From NCBI GenBank assembly GCA_900548545.1, contig URKX01000005.1, positions 1 to 64,000 on the forward strand: DNA of 64,000 nucleotides, written 5' to 3'. Positions 33,046 through 41,730 of this stretch are shown in pieces (positions within the stretch are counted from its first letter, which is position 1; each line of letters begins with the position of its first letter). This DNA is from an uncultured Oscillospiraceae bacterium (lineage in GTDB: Bacteria; Bacillota; Clostridia; Oscillospirales; Acutalibacteraceae). The translations under genes were made by a program, and so were the position numbers. The notes below the pieces were generated by a model. It had not been told where the DNA came from and did not search any database. It was given only the letters and a program-made list of their open reading frames with translations.

Positions 33046-33906
33046 ATGCCAGCTTGTTTGGCCCATTACTATTTTGCTCAAAATGTCCGGGAAAGCTTAG
33101 AAGAAAAAGCTTCTCTCCACCTCTGCGCTTATGCCTGGGGCGCCCAGGGCCCGGACTTTTTCTTTTGTCATCGCTTTCTACCCTTTTGGAAAGGGCGCTC
33201 CCTGAAAGATTACGGGGACAGGCTCCATCGGGAATTGCCCTCTAAGGTGCTGGGGGCCATTCGGGATTTTTTGAGGGAGCATCCCGACCCAGTGTACCGT
33301 TCGTATGCGTGGGGGTTCGTGTGCCATTATTCTTTGGACTGTACAGCTCATCCGTACATCAACTGGTTGGCGGTTGAATTGGCAAAGCAACGCCCTTGGG
33401 AAACACCTTCCACCATGCACGGTGAGATCGAATCCGCCCTGGATGCGATTATCCTCCGCTTCGAAACAGGGAAATTGCCCTCTGAGGTTCCCTTGAAGCA
33501 GATGTTCCCCAAAAACGAGCCGGTCCAGCGGAAAATTGCTCATCTGTATCACCACATCCTTCTGTTGCTCTACGGGGAAGATGTGCCTGAAATGCTATTG
33601 GTTCAGGCTATGAGCGACGCCCATATGGTCTATTCCCTGGCAACGGACAGAACTGGCCTAAAACGTAGTGCAATCCAGAGGATGGAAAAGGGAAAGCCCA
33701 GCTCTATTTCCAGCCATTTGATCCCCTTAACGGAGAGTGACCAAGTGGATTATGCCAATTTGCAAAACGTCCCTTGGGGGGATGGGGACTCCCATCAAAA
33801 CTTTTTTGAGCTTTATGGCGAGGCACAAGGTGTGGCTGGAAAAATACTAAGTAACTTTATGGAGGGGGATCTTTCCCAATTGACTGGGGAAAAGCCTTTT
33901 GGCTAA
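33046..33906 (+). CDS. Zinc-dependent phospholipase C-family protein
   Basis: 286 residues resembling the zinc-dependent phospholipase C domain family often found as an uncharacterised cytoplasmic protein in Clostridia. His/Asp ligands likely include His7 (ACLAHYYFAQNV), GAQGPDFFF, WGFVCHYSLDCTAHPYI (H-x3-D-x3-H), and Glu in STMHGEIESALD. No signal peptide is visible, which argues against a secreted toxin. AAGGAGGTAACAGT precedes the ATG. Monocistronic or end of the nusB operon. Substrate unknown. Confidence 0.83.
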   Translation: MPACLAHYYFAQNVRESLEEKASLHLCAYAWGAQGPDFFFCHRFLPFWKGRSLKDYGDRLHRELPSKVLGAIRDFLREHPDPVYRSYAWGFVCHYSLDCTAHPYINWLAVELAKQRPWETPSTMHGEIESALDAIILRFETGKLPSEVPLKQMFPKNEPVQRKIAHLYHHILLLLYGEDVPEMLLVQAMSDAHMVYSLATDRTGLKRSAIQRMEKGKPSSISSHLIPLTESDQVDYANLQNVPWGDGDSHQNFFELYGEAQGVAGKILSNFMEGDLSQLTGEKPFG

Positions 33907-33945
33907 TCTCATCAATTCAATTATTTGCAGAAAAAGGAAAAAGGC

Positions 33946-33978
33946 AGAGAAAAAGGGCCATCCAACTGGATGACCCCT
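33946..33978 (-). terminator. Terminator of rpmB, possibly bidirectional
   Basis: On the minus strand AAGGGGTCATCCA pairs with TGGATGGCCCTTT around GT, followed by T-rich sequence. A-rich sequence on the other side would let it also end the phospholipase-like gene. Confidence 0.8.
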
Positions 33979-34015
33979 TATTTCTCAGCCTTTGAAATGC
34001 TCTTGGGACAATTGC

Positions 34016-34204
34016 TTAGACAGCTCGGGTCACTTTGCCGGAACGCAAGCAACGGGTGCAGGCGTTCACGCGCTTGGGAGTGCCGTTGATAACCGCCTTC
34101 ACCCGTTTGATGTTGGGCTTCCAGGTACGGTTAGAGCGACGGTGAGAGTGAGAAACCTTAATGCCAAAGGCAACGTCCTTGCCGCAGAAATCACATTTTG
34201 CCAT
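34016..34204 (-). CDS. rpmB: 50S ribosomal protein L28 (zinc-binding form)
   Basis: Large-subunit ribosomal protein. 62 residues. Two Cys pairs, CDFC at 4-7 and CTRC near 49-52, mark the zinc-containing (C+) form. Conserved RRSNRTWKPNIKRV is present. AAGGAGG lies eight bases before the ATG. Transcribed alone, divergently from the site-2 protease gene. Confidence 0.97.
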   Translation of the reverse strand: MAKCDFCGKDVAFGIKVSHSHRRSNRTWKPNIKRVKAVINGTPKRVNACTRCLRSGKVTRAV

Positions 34205-34253
34205 ATCTGCACCTCCTTAAAGACGAGATAACTCCAAATTTGCAACGATAGAA

Positions 34254-34282
34254 ATTATAGCAGATGTCCTTGGGAAATGCAA
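34254..34282 (-). promoter_or_regulatory. SigA promoter of rpmB
   Basis: On the minus strand TTGCAT (34277-34282), 17 bp, TATAAT (34254-34259), with TGC in front of the -10 (extended). Leader of about 45 nt. Confidence 0.88.
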
Positions 34283-34299
34283 GTTTTTTTTCAAAGGAA

Positions 34300-34328
34300 T
34301 TGAGTTTTTTCCGGAAATAGGGTATAAT
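34300..34328 (+). promoter_or_regulatory. SigA promoter of the site-2 protease/scpAB operon
   Basis: TTGAGT (34300-34305), 17 bp, TATAAT (34323-34328). It is back-to-back with the rpmB promoter, with 17 bp between the two -35 boxes. Confidence 0.88.
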
Positions 34329-34373
34329 CCACTCATAAAACTTTGAAAATTACTTTGGAAAAGGAGTTACCCC

Positions 34374-35069
34374 ATGCTATTTGATGTAATCCGAAGCCTG
34401 GCCTACGGTTACCATGTGGATGTGTGGCAGATCGCGGCGCAGGTGGTATCTATTGTGTTTGTCATCCTGTGCATCTTACCGCTGCACGAGTTCGCCCACG
34501 GGTGGGTCGCCAATAAGCTGGGAGACCCCACTGCTAAATTAGAGGGGCGTCTCACATTGAACCCATTGGCCAGTGTGGACCCGATGGGTACAGTGGCGCT
34601 GATCCTCTTTGGGTTCGGGTGGGCAAAGCCTGTCCCAGTGGACAGCCGCTACTTTAAAAAGCCCCGGCGGGATATGGCGCTCACTGCTCTGGCAGGGCCT
34701 GTATCCAACTTGTTGGCGGCGCTGGTGGGGGCGGTTTTCGTCACCCTGCTCATCGCTTTTGCCCCGGCCAACGGAGTGACTCAGTTTCTGCTGAATATGC
34801 TCTATTACTATGTGGTGGTGAATATCTCTCTGGCGGTGTTCAATCTGATCCCCCTTCCGCCTTTGGATGGTTCCCGGATTGTGGGGGCATTTCTCAGCAG
34901 CCGGGCACTGTATACCTATTACCGGTACCAAAATATCTTTGTAATGGTGATGTTTGTCCTGCTGCTTTCCGGCGCCATGGCCGGGCCGTTGTCCACGGTC
35001 CAAAACTTTTTTGCCCGGATAATCTTCGCTTTGGCGGAAGCGCCCTTCCGTCTGTTTGGCGCGCTGTGA
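34374..35069 (+). CDS. Site-2 protease family protein (M50, YwhC-like)
   Basis: Intramembrane zinc metalloprotease of the M50 family. 231 residues with about five TM helices. The zinc-binding HEFAHGW (HExxH) is at about 41-47 in a TM segment, and the third ligand is in NLIPLPPLDGSRIV. The GRLTLNPLASVDPMGTVAL segment is typical of the YwhC/SREBP subgroup. AAAGGAGTTACCCC precedes the ATG. Its stop overlaps the scpA start (GTGA). The substrate is unknown; location in front of scpAB is common in Clostridia. Confidence 0.92.
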   Translation: MLFDVIRSLAYGYHVDVWQIAAQVVSIVFVILCILPLHEFAHGWVANKLGDPTAKLEGRLTLNPLASVDPMGTVALILFGFGWAKPVPVDSRYFKKPRRDMALTALAGPVSNLLAALVGAVFVTLLIAFAPANGVTQFLLNMLYYYVVVNISLAVFNLIPLPPLDGSRIVGAFLSSRALYTYYRYQNIFVMVMFVLLLSGAMAGPLSTVQNFFARIIFALAEAPFRLFGAL

Positions 35070-35785
35070 ATATGGAAAGATTGGAGTATCATTTGGAGGG
35101 GTTCGATGGCCCTCTGGATTTGCTGCTTACGTTGATTGCCAAAAACAAATTGGATATCTACGACATTCCTATCGCCCAGCTGCTTGACCAATATACGGAG
35201 CAAATCGCCTTGATGCGGGAGGCGGATTTGGACGTAGCCAGCGAATTTTTGGAGATGGCGGCCAGGCTGGTGCAGATCAAAAGCGCTTCCCTGCTTCCCC
35301 GACAGGAGGAAGAGGAAGATCCGCGGGCAGAACTCACTGGCCAGCTATTGGAATATGAACAGTGTAAGAAAGCCGCCGCCAGGCTGGGGCAGCAATGCTC
35401 TTTTGACCGGATCACACGGGGGCCGGAACCGTTGCCCGCGGACTATACCTATAAGCGTATCCACGATCCCGGGGAGATCGCCCAAGCGCTGGTTTCCGCC
35501 TGGGGGAAAGGGAAAAGTATGCTGCCGCCAAAACCGGAGAGCTTTTCTGCGTTGGTGTCCAGAAAGGTGGTTTCGGTGGCTTCACAAGCCATTGCAATCC
35601 TGCGGAAATTGTGGAAAAGACGCTCTGTCCCTTATAAAGCACTGTTTGCCGGCAAACTGGACCGTTCCCAAAGGGTGGCTGCTTTTTTGGCTGTGTTGGA
35701 ACTGGTAAAAAATAAGCGCCTCCGGGTGGAGGGCGATGGGGAAGACGCGGAAGTGAAATTGTTAGACTGGGGTGAGAAACACTGA
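35066..35785 (+). CDS. scpA: Segregation and condensation protein A
   Basis: Kleisin subunit that bridges SMC heads in chromosome condensation. 239 residues from GTG 35066 (or ATG 35072). The N-terminal YHLEGFDGPLDLLLTLI is diagnostic; a central region includes LEMAARLVQIKSASLLP; the C-terminal winged helix begins about residue 180. Overlaps the protease gene by 4 bp and precedes scpB by 14 bp. Confidence 0.95.
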   Translation: MNMERLEYHLEGFDGPLDLLLTLIAKNKLDIYDIPIAQLLDQYTEQIALMREADLDVASEFLEMAARLVQIKSASLLPRQEEEEDPRAELTGQLLEYEQCKKAAARLGQQCSFDRITRGPEPLPADYTYKRIHDPGEIAQALVSAWGKGKSMLPPKPESFSALVSRKVVSVASQAIAILRKLWKRRSVPYKALFAGKLDRSQRVAAFLAVLELVKNKRLRVEGDGEDAEVKLLDWGEKH

Positions 35786-35799
35786 ATCAGGAAGAACTC

Positions 35800-36336
35800 A
35801 TGGGGAAAACAGAGGCGATCCTCTTTGCTGGCGGCGAACCGGTGTCCTTAGAGAGGATTGCTCAAGTGTTGGGGGTGCGTACCCCAGTGATCGAAAATGC
35901 TGTTTCGGCCCTACAGGAAAAATACAATTTCCCTCACAGCGGCGTGCACTTATTGCGGTTAGGGGGAAGCGCCCAGTTTTGCACTAACCCGGCCTATGCG
36001 CAGCCAGTGCGGGATGTTCTGGATTTAAAACGCAATACGCCCTTGTCCCAGGCAGCCATGGAAGTGCTGGCGGTAGTAGCTTATAACCAGCCTGTCACCA
36101 AGGCGTTTGTGGAGCAGGTCCGGGGTGTGGACTGCTCTGGCGTCATCAGCAGCCTGATGCAAAAAGACTTATTGGAAGAACGGGGCCGGTTGGAACTGCC
36201 GGGGCGGCCCTTGCTTTATGGGACCACAGAAACGTTTTTGCGTTGTTTTCAACTTGCTTCCATCCAAGACCTTCCAGCGCCTCCCCAGCGGGATGAGGAA
36301 GAGCCTCCCAACCAGGATGGACAGCTCACCTTGTAG
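35800..36336 (+). CDS. scpB: Segregation and condensation protein B
   Basis: Dimeric winged-helix partner of ScpA and SMC. 178 residues. MGKTEAILFAGGEPVSLERIA at the N-terminus and LSQAAMEVLAVVAYNQPVTKAFVEQVRGVD in the second winged helix (reported here in parts) are family motifs, followed by GRPLLYGTTETFL. The ATG at 35800 has CAGGAAGA upstream. Followed by DUF2953 after 15 bp. Confidence 0.95.
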   Translation: MGKTEAILFAGGEPVSLERIAQVLGVRTPVIENAVSALQEKYNFPHSGVHLLRLGGSAQFCTNPAYAQPVRDVLDLKRNTPLSQAAMEVLAVVAYNQPVTKAFVEQVRGVDCSGVISSLMQKDLLEERGRLELPGRPLLYGTTETFLRCFQLASIQDLPAPPQRDEEEPPNQDGQLTL

Positions 36337-36351
36337 AAAGGCGGTGAGAAT

Positions 36352-37029
36352 ATGATCCCACTGCTGATACTGGGCGGGGTGCTTGTGGTGGCGGCGGTGT
36401 TTTTGCTAGCGCCGGTGCGCTTGGAGGTAACCTTCCGGGAGGAGTTCACTCTTTCTGTGCGCTATCTTTTTTTCCGCTTCCCTTTGTTTCCCGGAGAAGG
36501 CCAGGAGGAACAGGAAGCTCCTGTTCACGAGGAAACTGCTTCTCAAGAAGGGAAACCTTCCAAGCCAAGTCTTGGCCAGAAACTGCGGGTGATCCTCCGT
36601 CGGGAAGGGCTGCAAGGGTTCCTTCAAACGCTGAAAGAACTTTCCCAGGAGGTGGGAAACGCCTCGAGAAAGCTGCTCAAACAGGTGCGGCTTAAACGGT
36701 TCGATTTGTACATCTGCCTGGGAGGGGAAGAGGATGCCGCCGCAGCTGCTGTGGAGTACGGACAGGTGTGTGGCATAGCTTACACAGCTTGCGGGATTGT
36801 TTTTGGGCTGCTTCCCTGCCGGAAAAAATCGGTTTTAGTGGATTTGGATTACAGCAGCCGGGAGGACCGCGTGGATTTTTCTGGCGCAGTTTCCATACGG
36901 GTGTTGTTTTTGTTGCTCCAAGGGCTTATACTACTGTACAGGGCGCTTCCGTTTTTCAGAAAACTCCAGGCAGCTGAAGACCACATAGAAAGGATTTCGC
37001 GGATGCGAAAGCAGGGTGAAACAAAATGA
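36352..37029 (+). CDS. DUF2953 family protein
   Basis: 225 residues of unknown function. A strongly hydrophobic N-terminus (about 3-20, LLILGGVLVVAAVFLLAP) is followed by a charged central part and a C-terminal hydrophobic helix (about 188-205, SIRVLFLLLQGLILLY). Such genes regularly stand directly before ytfJ in spore formers, as here (4-bp overlap), so a sporulation or germination link is inferred. Ribosome site AAAGGCGGTG. Confidence 0.82.
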   Translation: MIPLLILGGVLVVAAVFLLAPVRLEVTFREEFTLSVRYLFFRFPLFPGEGQEEQEAPVHEETASQEGKPSKPSLGQKLRVILRREGLQGFLQTLKELSQEVGNASRKLLKQVRLKRFDLYICLGGEEDAAAAAVEYGQVCGIAYTACGIVFGLLPCRKKSVLVDLDYSSREDRVDFSGAVSIRVLFLLLQGLILLYRALPFFRKLQAAEDHIERISRMRKQGETK

Positions 37030-37466
37030 GCGACAATCAAGTGAACAATCTGTTGGGCGTTACCATGGATAAGATCAAGCAGATGGTGGATGTGAACACG
37101 GTCATCGGCAGCCCTGTTACTACGCCCGATGGCACCACCGTCATCCCCGTTTCCCGAGTAAGCTATGGGTTTGCCTCGGGAGGTTCCGATCTGCCCTCGA
37201 AGGCGCAGCCCGCTTCTGGACTTTTCGCCGGAGGGAGCGGCGCTGGGATCACCATCAGTCCGATTGCCTTTTTGACCATCCACGAAGGCCACGTCCGTGT
37301 GTTACAGATTGAACCCTATCAGAGTTCGGTGGACCGTGCGCTGGAAAAAGTGCCGGACGTGGTGGACAAGATCACCGAACTGTTCCAAAAAGAGGAACCC
37401 GAAAAGGACTCCGCCTTGTCGGATGTTCCAGCCCAAACGGCGGAAACACCCGCGGAAACTCACTGA
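37026..37466 (+). CDS. ytfJ: GerW/YtfJ-family spore protein
   Basis: 146 residues. The family core is DKIKQMVDVNTVIGSPVTTP, followed by GTTVIPVSRVSYGFASGGSD and a Gly-rich segment (LFAGGSGAGITISPIAFL). Members are needed for normal spore germination in Bacillus. The C-terminal tail is rich in Glu/Pro/Ala. Start overlaps the DUF2953 stop (ATGA). Confidence 0.93.
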   Translation: MSDNQVNNLLGVTMDKIKQMVDVNTVIGSPVTTPDGTTVIPVSRVSYGFASGGSDLPSKAQPASGLFAGGSGAGITISPIAFLTIHEGHVRVLQIEPYQSSVDRALEKVPDVVDKITELFQKEEPEKDSALSDVPAQTAETPAETH

Positions 37467-37515
37467 CGCATAGCGTTTCGCCCGCCCGCATAGGTTTTTG
37501 CGAGGCGGGTGATTT

Positions 37516-38682
37516 GTGTTGAAACAGAAATTTCTTCGGTGCGCGGCGTTAAGTTTTGTGTTGATTGCGGGGGCGTTCTTCCTAAGGATTCCTGCCCGTG
37601 GTGCGGCTTTGGAAGTTTCGGCCCAAAGCGCTGTGGTTATAACGGCCGACACGGGGACCGTGCTTTTTGAAAAAGATGCCCACACCCAACGGCCTATGGC
37701 AAGCACCACAAAGATTATGACTGCACTGCTAGCATTGGAAGAAGCACAAAGGCTGGGTGACCCTGTGGTGGAAATCACCGAGGAGATGGTTGCGGTGGAG
37801 GGCTCTTCCATGGGGCTGCTGCCCGGTGACCGGATCACCTTGTCCAATTTGGCGGCGGGGATGCTGCTGGCCTCTGGGAATGACGCAGCCAACGCCGTAG
37901 CCCTGTATTTGAAAGGGTCGCTGGAGGCGTTTGCAGATGAGATGAACTCCCGTGCTCGGGAGTTGGGGATGGAAAACACCCATTTCGTCACGCCCTCTGG
38001 GTTGGACGCCACAAGCGCTGATAGCCAAAAGCATCATTCCACGGCCTACGATATGGCATTGTTGGCGAAGGAGGCACTCCAAAACCAGCAGTTTCGGGAG
38101 ATCTGTTCCAGCACGCAGCGCAAAGTAGCCTTTGAAGAGCCTGCAAAGCAGGTGAGCTTTACAAACCACAACAAGCTTTTAAGCCTATATCCCGATTGCA
38201 TCGGGGTAAAAACAGGGTATACCGAATCGGCGGGGCGCTGTTTGGTTTCCGCCGCAGAGCGGGACGGTACCCTGCTCATTGCCGTTACCCTGGATGCCCC
38301 GGACGATTGGAACGACCACGCCACGCTGCTGGACTACGGTTTTTCTCAAGTGGAGTCTATACCACTGGAGGGAGAAGATGTAAAAGTGACCCTCCCTGTA
38401 GTTGGCTCCCAGACCCCATGGGTATATGCCCGGGGCAGCAATGGTGGGAATGTTTCCCTGCCCTGCGGGGCGTCCAGCCAGCTGGAGCGCCGGGTGCTGG
38501 TTCCAAAATTTCTTTATGCACCGGTAAAAGCGGGAGAGCAAATCGGGGAAATTCGTTGGTATTACCAGGGTGTCTTGGTGGGAACGGCCCCCATCACCGC
38601 AGAAGAAACTGCCCTTGTAGAGGAAAGAGCCCCCAGCTTTTGGGAACGGCTCTTCGGAAAGGGGACATCAAAAAAGGAGTGA
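37516..38682 (+). CDS. dacF: D-alanyl-D-alanine carboxypeptidase, DacF/DacB type
   Basis: Trims the terminal D-Ala of peptidoglycan stem peptides outside the membrane. 388 residues from GTG 37516. Signal peptide (CAALSFVLIAGAFFLRIPARG), then the S11 peptidase domain: S-x2-K in MASTTKIMT (about 62-65), S-G-N in LASGNDAANA, and K-T-G in GVKTGYTESAG. The C-terminal beta domain and an amphipathic end (FWERLFGKG) fit membrane association. Placed behind ytfJ and DUF2953, so a spore-cortex role is likely; the exact paralogue (dacB or dacF) is uncertain. Confidence 0.9.
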   Translation: MLKQKFLRCAALSFVLIAGAFFLRIPARGAALEVSAQSAVVITADTGTVLFEKDAHTQRPMASTTKIMTALLALEEAQRLGDPVVEITEEMVAVEGSSMGLLPGDRITLSNLAAGMLLASGNDAANAVALYLKGSLEAFADEMNSRARELGMENTHFVTPSGLDATSADSQKHHSTAYDMALLAKEALQNQQFREICSSTQRKVAFEEPAKQVSFTNHNKLLSLYPDCIGVKTGYTESAGRCLVSAAERDGTLLIAVTLDAPDDWNDHATLLDYGFSQVESIPLEGEDVKVTLPVVGSQTPWVYARGSNGGNVSLPCGASSQLERRVLVPKFLYAPVKAGEQIGEIRWYYQGVLVGTAPITAEETALVEERAPSFWERLFGKGTSKKE

Positions 38683-38687
38683 GAAAC

Positions 38688-39491
38688 TTGCCAGAAAAAA
38701 GCAGGCTTCAAAAAATTTTAGCCGCCAGCGGTATTGCTTCCCGCAGGAAGGCGGAGGAGCTTATTGCAGCAGGGCGGGTGACGGTCAACGGCCGGGTGGC
38801 CCATTTGGGCGACAGCGCTTTGCCGGGGAAGGACAAAATCGCCTTGGACGGCCAGCTGTTGGGCGGTGGTGAAAAAAAGATTTACTTGGCACTGCATAAA
38901 CCACGAGGGTTTGTCACAACCCTTCATGATGAGCGGGGACGCAAGTGTGTGGCCCAGCTGGTGGCGGATGTGGGGGAACGAGTCTACCCAGTGGGAAGGC
39001 TGGATAAGGATTCCGAGGGGCTTCTTTTGCTCACCAACGACGGGGACTTTGCCAACCGGGTGTCCCACCCGAAGCGCCATGTGGCGAAAACATACCGTGT
39101 TACCGTGCGGCCTTCTGTTACGGAAGACCAGTTGAACCAGATTAGCACCGGCATTGTCATCGATGGCCGCCGCACCGCTCCGGCAAAGGTGCGGGTGTTG
39201 CAAGAGGAGCCGGGCCGGGTGGTACTGGAGATCGTCCTCTATGAAGGGCGCAACCGGGAAATCCGCAAAATGTGCGAGGCCCTGGGCCTGGAAGTGGCCC
39301 GCCTCAAACGGATTGCCGTGGGGCCGGTGCGGCTGGGAATGCTGCCTCAAGGAAAATACCGGGAATTGACAAAAGAAGAGCTGCGCGCCTTAAACGCGGA
39401 GATCAAGAAGGGAGAGGGAAACGATGATCCAAGTAAAAGCGATGGAAAATCGGGAAGAAGAACGGGAACTGTTGGCAGACGCCGGCGTTAA
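38688..39491 (+). CDS. rluB: Large-subunit rRNA pseudouridine synthase, RluB type
   Basis: Modifies uridine in 23S rRNA (RsuA/RluB/RluE/RluF family). 267 residues from TTG 38688, selected because AAAAAGGAG precedes it and the S4 domain starts at once (RLQKILAASGIASRRKAEEL). Catalytic GRLDKDSEGLLLLTNDG (Asp in the G-R-L-D motif) and the end motif YEGRNREIRKMCEALG are intact. A longer frame from 38196 is the shadow of dacF. The last 68 bp overlap the GNAT gene, giving a basic tail SGRRTGTVGRRRR. Confidence 0.93.
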   Translation: MPEKSRLQKILAASGIASRRKAEELIAAGRVTVNGRVAHLGDSALPGKDKIALDGQLLGGGEKKIYLALHKPRGFVTTLHDERGRKCVAQLVADVGERVYPVGRLDKDSEGLLLLTNDGDFANRVSHPKRHVAKTYRVTVRPSVTEDQLNQISTGIVIDGRRTAPAKVRVLQEEPGRVVLEIVLYEGRNREIRKMCEALGLEVARLKRIAVGPVRLGMLPQGKYRELTKEELRALNAEIKKGEGNDDPSKSDGKSGRRTGTVGRRRR

Positions 39492-39813
39492 AGGCCGGGT
39501 ACTTTTGATGAAGGACGGCGGCCAGCCGGTGGGCTATGTGATTGTAGACCTGGAGGAGCGGACATTGCACCTGCGGAAGCTGTCTGTACAGGGGTATGGC
39601 TTTACAGCTCCGCCGCAAGGGGAAAGCGTCTTTATCCTGGATACCCTGATGCGTTCCGCTGCCTCTTATGGAGAGGATCATGGTGCGGATGAGATTGTCA
39701 CAGACTTCCCGGATTTCTTCCAGTTTTTCAAACAGCGTGGATTTGATGCGGACGAAAGCCATGCATTTACGCCGATGAGTACCATTGTCCATTATGAACG
39801 AGGCGGGATGTAA
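39424..39813 (+). CDS. GNAT-like N-acetyltransferase domain protein
   Basis: 129 residues, small for a GNAT protein. The order beta strand GRVLLMKDGGQPVGYVIVDL, strand LHLRKLSVQG, then a helix with LDTLMRSAASYGEDHGADEI and the C-terminal FFKQRGFDADE resembles a GNAT fold without a strong acetyl-CoA loop, so activity is uncertain. GAGAGGGAAACG precedes the ATG. It overlaps rluB by 68 bp. Confidence 0.75.
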   Translation: MIQVKAMENREEERELLADAGVKGRVLLMKDGGQPVGYVIVDLEERTLHLRKLSVQGYGFTAPPQGESVFILDTLMRSAASYGEDHGADEIVTDFPDFFQFFKQRGFDADESHAFTPMSTIVHYERGGM

Positions 39814-39869
39814 AAGCCTGCGAAAATCAGCCATGTTTCTTAAGAATCTGTGAAATCGGCCGAAACAGG

Positions 39870-39898
39870 TTGCAAAGCTTTTGGGGGAATGGTAAAAT
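39870..39898 (+). promoter_or_regulatory. SigA promoter of the yicC-remA-gmk operon
   Basis: TTGCAA (39870-39875), 17 bp, TAAAAT (39893-39898), in the 143-bp gap before yicC. A leader of about 50 nt follows. Confidence 0.75.
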
Positions 39899-39956
39899 AA
39901 TTCGATAGGGAAACCTTGCAGTTTCCATGGCTTTGTGTAGAATAGGAGGATAAGAA

Positions 39957-40835
39957 ATGCTCCGAAGTATGACAGGCTACGGCCGGGGCGAGGCAACGAT
40001 CAACGGCCGGCGCATTCTATTTGAAATCAAGTCCGTCAACCATAAATTCTTTGAATTCAACTCCCGGATCACCCGTGGATACCTGTTTTTAGAGGACAAG
40101 CTGAAAGCTTATGTCCAGGATAAAATTTCCCGTGGCAAGGTAGACGTGTTCCTGCAGATTGAAACATTGGAGGAAACCGATGTCCAGGTGGTGGTGAACC
40201 ACTCTCTCGCTTCCGCTTATGTGGATGCCTTGCGGGAACTGAAAGACCGCTATCAGCTGCCGGACGATGTCACACTGGCCCTGCTTTCCAAGTATTCCGA
40301 TGTTTTTTCCGTCCACAAGGCACCTGAAGACGAGGACGCTGTGTGGGAGGCTGTGCGGCAAGTGGCAGACATGGCCATTGATTCCTTCTTGAAGATGCGG
40401 GAAGCAGAAGGCGCCCGGCTGAAAGAGGACATCTTGGAAAAGGCCGGTGAGATCATTGGCCTGGTAGACCAGGTGGAACAGGTCACCCCCGAAACGGTGG
40501 AAGCCTATCGGGAACGGCTGCGCACCAAGATTGAAGAGTTGCTGCAGGATAACCGTTTTGATGAACAGCGTGTGCTCACCGAGGTGGCCATCTTTGCGGA
40601 TAAGGTTGCGGTGGACGAGGAAACCGTCCGATTGCGCAGCCATTTCCAGCAGCTGCAAAAGTTGCTGGATTCCGAGGGCCCTGTAGGCAGGAAGATCGAC
40701 TTCCTGGTGCAGGAGATGAACCGGGAATCCAACACCATTGGTTCCAAATCGGTCAACTCCAAAATCGCTTACTTGGTCGTGGATATCAAGGCCCTGATCG
40801 AAAAGATCCGGGAGCAAGTCCAGAATGTGGAATAA
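39957..40835 (+). CDS. yicC: YicC-family endoribonuclease
   Basis: 292 residues. MLRSMTGYGRGEA, the signature start, and the C-terminal EMNRESNTIGSKSVNSKIAY are conserved; family members in E. coli and Bacillus cut RNA. A central coiled-coil region spans about 150-230. TAGGAGGA precedes the ATG. First gene of the run to rpoZ and beyond, as in Bacillus. Confidence 0.95.
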   Translation: MLRSMTGYGRGEATINGRRILFEIKSVNHKFFEFNSRITRGYLFLEDKLKAYVQDKISRGKVDVFLQIETLEETDVQVVVNHSLASAYVDALRELKDRYQLPDDVTLALLSKYSDVFSVHKAPEDEDAVWEAVRQVADMAIDSFLKMREAEGARLKEDILEKAGEIIGLVDQVEQVTPETVEAYRERLRTKIEELLQDNRFDEQRVLTEVAIFADKVAVDEETVRLRSHFQQLQKLLDSEGPVGRKIDFLVQEMNRESNTIGSKSVNSKIAYLVVDIKALIEKIREQVQNVE

Positions 40836-40847
40836 GGGGGCTGCTGG

Positions 40848-41120
40848 ATGAAATTGGTGAACATTGGCTTTGGCAACCTGGTTTCGGCGGACAAAGTTGT
40901 GGCGGTGGTCAGCCCGGAGTCTGCCCCCATCAAACGGATTGTCCAGGAAGCCAAAGAAAAAGGTGTGCTTATCGATGCCACCTTTGGGCGCCGCACCAAG
41001 GCGGTGATCATCATGGACAGCGACAATGTGGTGCTTTCGGCGATTCTGCCGGAAACCGTGGCCGGGCGTTTCAATGGGAAAGAGGAGCCTGCGCCGGAAG
41101 AGGAGGAAAAACATGGATAA
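40848..41120 (+). CDS. remA: RemA-like DNA-binding regulator (DUF370)
   Basis: 90 residues. LVNIGFGNLVSADKVVAVVS and IDATFGRRTKAVIIMDSDNV are family motifs. RemA in Bacillus activates matrix genes and other operons by wrapping DNA. The 12-15 C-terminal residues are acidic and extra. Standing between yicC and gmk is the usual position. ATG starts 12 bp after yicC. Confidence 0.93.
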   Translation: MKLVNIGFGNLVSADKVVAVVSPESAPIKRIVQEAKEKGVLIDATFGRRTKAVIIMDSDNVVLSAILPETVAGRFNGKEEPAPEEEEKHG

Positions 41121-41730
41121 GGGGTTATTACTGGTGATCTCCGCACCCTCTGGAGGCGGGAAGGGCACCATTTTGAAGGAACTGTTCGCTCAGGATGAAA
41201 ACCTGCGGCTTTCCGTTTCCGCCACCACCCGGAGCCCCCGGCCCGGTGAGGAACATGGAAAGCAGTATTACTTCCTTTCCCGTAAGGAATTTGAAGAGCT
41301 CATCCATGAGGGCAAGATGCTGGAGCACGCGGAGTATGTGGGCAATTACTACGGTACCCCTCGGGAACCGGTGGAGGCCTGGATGGAAAAAGGCCACGAT
41401 GTGGTGCTGGAGATCGAAGTTAAAGGCGGCGCTCAGGTAAAAAAACTGATGCCGGAGTGCGTGTCTATCTTTATCCTTCCCCCGTCTATGAAGGTGCTGG
41501 AAAAGCGCCTGCGCGGGCGGGGTACCGAGGACGAGGAAACCATTCAAAAGCGCCTGGCTAAGGCCAGGGAGGAAATCCCTCACGCCAAGGAGTACGATTA
41601 CATTGTTTACAACGACGCCCTGGAGGACGCGATAAGTGACCTGCAGGCCATCGTTCGTGCGGAAAAGCGGAAGTTTTCCCGCAATACAAATTCTATTGAA
41701 AGGGTGCTAGAAGATGCTGAAACCGTCTGA
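41113..41730 (+). CDS. gmk: Guanylate kinase
   Basis: Converts GMP to GDP. 205 residues, normal. P-loop SAPSGGGKGT (about 10-19; most relatives have GKST), the GMP-binding SATTRSPRPGE, and YFLSRKEFEELIHEGKMLEHA. AGGAGG lies six bases before the ATG, inside remA, with an 8-bp overlap. Stop overlaps rpoZ by 17 bp. Confidence 0.96.
   Translation: MDKGLLLVISAPSGGGKGTILKELFAQDENLRLSVSATTRSPRPGEEHGKQYYFLSRKEFEELIHEGKMLEHAEYVGNYYGTPREPVEAWMEKGHDVVLEIEVKGGAQVKKLMPECVSIFILPPSMKVLEKRLRGRGTEDEETIQKRLAKAREEIPHAKEYDYIVYNDALEDAISDLQAIVRAEKRKFSRNTNSIERVLEDAETV

Noticed and set aside
38196..38687. N-terminal extension of the rluB frame
   Set aside because: This part is the shadow of dacF in another frame; the S4 domain begins at 38688 with a good ribosome site.
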